A stretch of DNA of 10,758 nt, taken from the NCBI GenBank assembly GCA_009733775.1, contig WOGZ01000626.1, positions 1-10,758 on the forward strand, given 5' to 3'. Shown here piece by piece: positions 8,608 through 10,758 of this stretch. This stretch comes from Alectoria sarmentosa. Its lineage: Eukaryota > Ascomycota > Lecanoromycetes > Lecanorales > Parmeliaceae. How positions within the stretch are numbered: position 1 is the stretch's first letter; the number at the start of each line of letters is the position of its first letter. The position numbers and the translations under genes were made by a program. The notes under the pieces are model-generated. The model worked only from the letters and a program-made list of their open reading frames with translations. It did no database searches and was not told where the DNA came from.

Positions 8608-9240
8608 ATGGCAGAAGTCTGCGTTGTAAAGCTCTGGAAGAAATTGGGTCCGATTTAATTGACAGCTGTGCCTATAGAATGCTAATCTATGGTCCAGGGA
8701 AAAGGCACGTCTCGAAGAGTAATGGAGATCCCGTCTAGTTTCTAATGACTTAATCAGCGGGATGATCGTTATGGTAGGACTGATGGGTTCTTAATTCGAG
8801 ATTTTCATATTGAGCAAATGGCGTTATGGCCTCAACGATAGATGGCAGTAATGACACGAAGGTATGAAGCACTTTGAAATGGGATTTTCCCATTATTGTC
8901 TCGCGCCGTTCTTTTAATATTGACCTCTGGCTCGAGGTTTGAAGATTTGATATCTTGTTTGAATCGGAAAGATAAGCTAGGGACTACTATGTTGGGAGAA
9001 AACGTTTTTTTCTTTTCTTAGTTTTTACTTTGTTCTGCCACTGCTATCTTGTGTCTCATTGTTATAGAATTTTTTTTTAGTTTCAACCATTGGGGTTTAT
9101 ATCCTACGTTCCCATCCCTTGATATGCCTCTTCGTCGCCCTTAACTCAGAGGAGGAAAGAAGACTGTCCTCCAATCCTGCGCCAATCCAAATAATCACGC
9201 TCGACACCTTCATCAGTATCACCACACCATCCGCGCCTAA
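8608..9240. other. 3' flank of exgB, no gene seen
   Basis: This stretch contains the exgB 3' UTR, but I cannot place a poly(A) signal with confidence. T-rich runs at 9005-9035 and 9068-9080 are the only visible structure. No coding frame or RNA gene is supported. Confidence 0.45.
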
Positions 9241-9247
9241 TTAACAC

Positions 9248-9265
9248 CTCTCTCTCTCTCTCTCT
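9248..9265. repeat. (CT)9 microsatellite
   Basis: Nine uninterrupted CT units lie within a pyrimidine-rich context. Such tracts are frequent in fungal promoters, but no following gene was identified. Confidence 0.9.
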
Positions 9266-9305
9266 TCCAAATATGCACCCTCGTTCACCCTAATCGCAGC
9301 AATAT

Positions 9306-9320
9306 CAACAACAACAACAA
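9306..9320. repeat. (CAA)5 microsatellite
   Basis: Five CAA units lie 40 nt after the CT repeat. Together they resemble a 5' leader, yet the first ATGs after them open only short frames. Confidence 0.85.
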
Positions 9321-9539
9321 CCCCGACCTTCACGATTCTAATCGCCTATACCACCTCATCTCACCTTATCATGCCATACTTAGTGTTTGCATACTCGAAT
9401 GCACACGTCACACACACAAATAAGGGTATAAAAATTGACGTAGGTAGTGATTGGGCCGCCCCAAACGCCAGGGCTAGTATAGCGAATAGAGGCCTGAACA
9501 GGCATATTCTCGTACGTACCCCAGCGCTAAGAAACCTCC

Positions 9540-9562
9540 CTATGTCTGTCTGTACGACATAG
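9540..9562. repeat. 7-bp hairpin
   Basis: CTATGTC (9540-9546) pairs with GACATAG (9556-9562) across a 9-nt loop. A second dyad, GCCTG-AA-CAGGC, lies at 9492-9503. No function can be assigned. Confidence 0.5.
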
Positions 9563-9598
9563 ACCTGGAGTATTACAAATGAAGCTACATACAGGCGT

Positions 9599-9617
9599 GG
9601 GTGGGTGGGTGGGTGGG
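9599..9617 (+). repeat. (GGGT)n tract, strong G-quadruplex candidate
   Basis: Five GGG triplets are separated by single T residues. Four G-triplets with 1-nt loops are the classic pattern for a very stable parallel G-quadruplex. The tract could act on transcription or replication, or be only a microsatellite. Confidence 0.85.
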
Positions 9618-9689
9618 ACAAGAATGCAGTGGCTCTAAAAGAGATGGAAAATCGAATAAAGAGCCATTGCCTGGTGGTGTAGGACTGGC

Positions 9690-9709
9690 ATATATATATA
9701 TATATATAT
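9690..9709. repeat. (AT)10 microsatellite
   Basis: Ten AT units lie about 70 bp downstream of the G-quadruplex candidate. It is a DNA stretch that melts or extrudes easily. Confidence 0.9.
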
Positions 9710-9783
9710 CGTTCCATCAGGACACACACGGGTGTCTCCTGCTATGACCGCTTTTCGGAAACATTCCATGCGATGGGCCATGT

Positions 9784-9795
9784 GCCATGCATGGC
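9784..9795. repeat. 12-bp palindrome GCCATGCATGGC
   Basis: This is a perfect palindrome in a neighbourhood rich in CCATG/CATGG words (9766-9803). It could be a dimer-binding site or chance. Confidence 0.6.
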
Positions 9796-9845
9796 CACCA
9801 TGCTCTGACCTTCTAATGGCAACTAACTCACTAAGCCACAGTCCC

Positions 9846-10030
9846 GCTCGCTCGCTGTAGCGAATAAATAAAGTACTACTGCACTTTACCATTAAATAAT
9901 CGACTGCATCCCACCTCACCACACCACACCACACCATAAATAATCAACTGCATACACACCACCATCATCAGCCCACCAACACCAACCTCGCGCTGCTCGC
10001 TCGCTCACATCGATCCAAAAACGAGCGAGC
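9846..10030. repeat. GCTCGCTCGCT direct repeat with inverted partner
   Basis: The 11-mer GCTCGCTCGCT occurs at 9846-9856 and again at 9995-10005. Its inverted counterpart CGAGCGAGC follows at 10022-10030, so 9995-10030 can form a 9-bp stem. The bases between belong to other features listed separately. Confidence 0.6.
9893..9980. repeat. Two imperfect copies of a 44-bp unit
   Basis: TAAATAATCGACTGCAT (9893-9909) recurs with one change at 9937-9953. The period is 44 bp, and the intervening sequence is CACC-rich, with an (ACACC)n run at 9916-9935. It looks like a local tandem duplication. Confidence 0.65.
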
Positions 10031-10082
10031 ATCTCCATCTCCATATGGTTGGTTTCGTGAACTACCGCGATAAGGAGAGGAA

Positions 10083-10120
10083 GGGAGGGAGGGAGGGGAG
10101 GGGCAGGGGAGGGGCAAGGG
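10083..10120 (+). repeat. Guanine-rich tract, second G-quadruplex candidate
   Basis: Seven runs of three or four G are separated by 1-3 nt (A, CA, CAA). It meets the usual four-run rule for quadruplex formation on the + strand. Confidence 0.75.
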
Positions 10121-10696
10121 AGGCGTGTTGTTGCGGGCTGCGGTGGCGCTGTTTGTTGGTTTGGTCAATTGCGATTTTTTGATTTTTTTTGAAGATGCAG
10201 TTGGGTACTGGGGGATAGTACAACCGTTGAGATTTATAGAGCGTGAATTTTTCTTTGTGATGCTATGATCGGGATGTCATCTGATGTGTTTTTTATTATA
10301 CTTCTCGTTGGTGGGGTTTCAAAGTTGGATTTTTGAGTCATGCATGGGCTATCTATTTGGTTTCTAGGGTTACATATGAATAAGCGGTGATGAGAGTAGA
10401 GTGGATGGTTGTCTTGCTTATTTAATTGAGCCATTTGCTGATTACTTTATAGTTCTTGCCGGTTAGAGTTGCGATTGGGGGTGCCCCGGTTTTTATCATT
10501 GGTATCCAAAAGGTTTTGGGTATAGAATGATGGTCTGTCTTACTTACGACGTAGATTGCATTGATTTAGTTTATAGAGGTTTATTCTTATTGTAGAGCGA
10601 GGAATCAGTCGTATTGTATCTGTGAATGTTCACTGATGATATCCCATTCAGGTCCTTGATTCGATAACAACGACTGGTTCTGGAAAATCAACCCTG

Positions 10697-10758
10697 CCTT
10701 TCTTTCTTTCTTTCTTTCTTTTCTTTCTTTTTTTTTTTTTTTTCTCCTTTTCTTTCTT
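10697..10758. repeat. Polypyrimidine (TTTC)n / T-run, cut by window end
   Basis: The tract consists of CTTT units, then about 19 T, then mixed C/T, running to the last base. It can form triplex DNA and is a common promoter or assembly-gap feature in fungal genomes. Confidence 0.85.

Larger units (their letters stand above)
9321..10758. other. Gene-free, repeat-rich right flank
   Basis: No convincing gene is present. Open frames of up to about 120 codons run across simple repeats such as (AT)10 and G-rich tracts and show no family similarity or codon bias. The density of microsatellites and polypyrimidine DNA suggests a long intergenic or promoter region, probably of a gene beyond the right edge. 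Confidence 0.45.

Noticed and set aside
9361..9729. Minus-strand 122-codon open frame with hydrophobic stretches
   Set aside because: It runs through the (AT)10 and (GGGT)n microsatellites, which encode Tyr-Ile and His-Pro-Pro-Thr repeats. The opposite strand is also open in part, and no family is recognisable.
1..10758. tRNA, rRNA or CRISPR-like arrays
   Set aside because: I scanned for cloverleaf boxes, conserved rRNA words and regularly spaced repeats and found none.

Overview
This looks like nuclear DNA of a filamentous ascomycete (Pezizomycotina). Three things point there. The one clear gene is a secreted GH5 endo-beta-1,6-glucanase of the ExgB type. It is split by four short introns (50-96 nt) with fungal splice signals. 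It lies beside an AT-rich block that resembles DNA mutated by repeat-induced point mutation (RIP). I cannot name the species.

Layout. Positions 1 to about 4865 are one AT-rich block (13-23 % G+C in lines I counted) without a usable reading frame. Nearly all its surviving cytosines sit in CpG, and CC/GG are almost absent. It runs off the left edge. From about 4870 the composition returns to normal within a few tens of bases. At that border a minus-strand open frame (5223 to 4903) has coding-like codon use but no recognisable family, and it may be the remnant of a gene cut by the AT-rich block. Positions 5440-7000 are non-coding as far as I can tell. They hold a cluster of inverted repeats, including a pair of 17-bp perfect arms that each contain a GTCACGTG bHLH-type site, an 11-bp tandem repeat and several small hairpins.

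The beta-1,6-glucanase gene occupies 7140-8607 on the + strand in five exons (65, 409, 264, 391 and 74 nt). It encodes 400 residues with a signal peptide and both catalytic glutamates. A pyrimidine-rich tract and a doubled CCCCT motif lie upstream. The product should be secreted and should cut beta-1,6-glucan in fungal walls, either the cell's own during growth or that of other fungi.

Positions 8608-10758 hold no convincing gene. They carry simple repeats ((CT)9, (CAA)5, (AT)10, polypyrimidine), two guanine-rich tracts able to form G-quadruplexes, a 44-bp imperfect duplication and several dyads. This resembles long intergenic or promoter DNA of a gene beyond the right edge.

I found no clear new multi-gene system. 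The features most worth a second look are the CpG-retaining AT-rich block with its sharp border, the orphan coding-like frame at that border, and the 5772-5913 inverted repeat.
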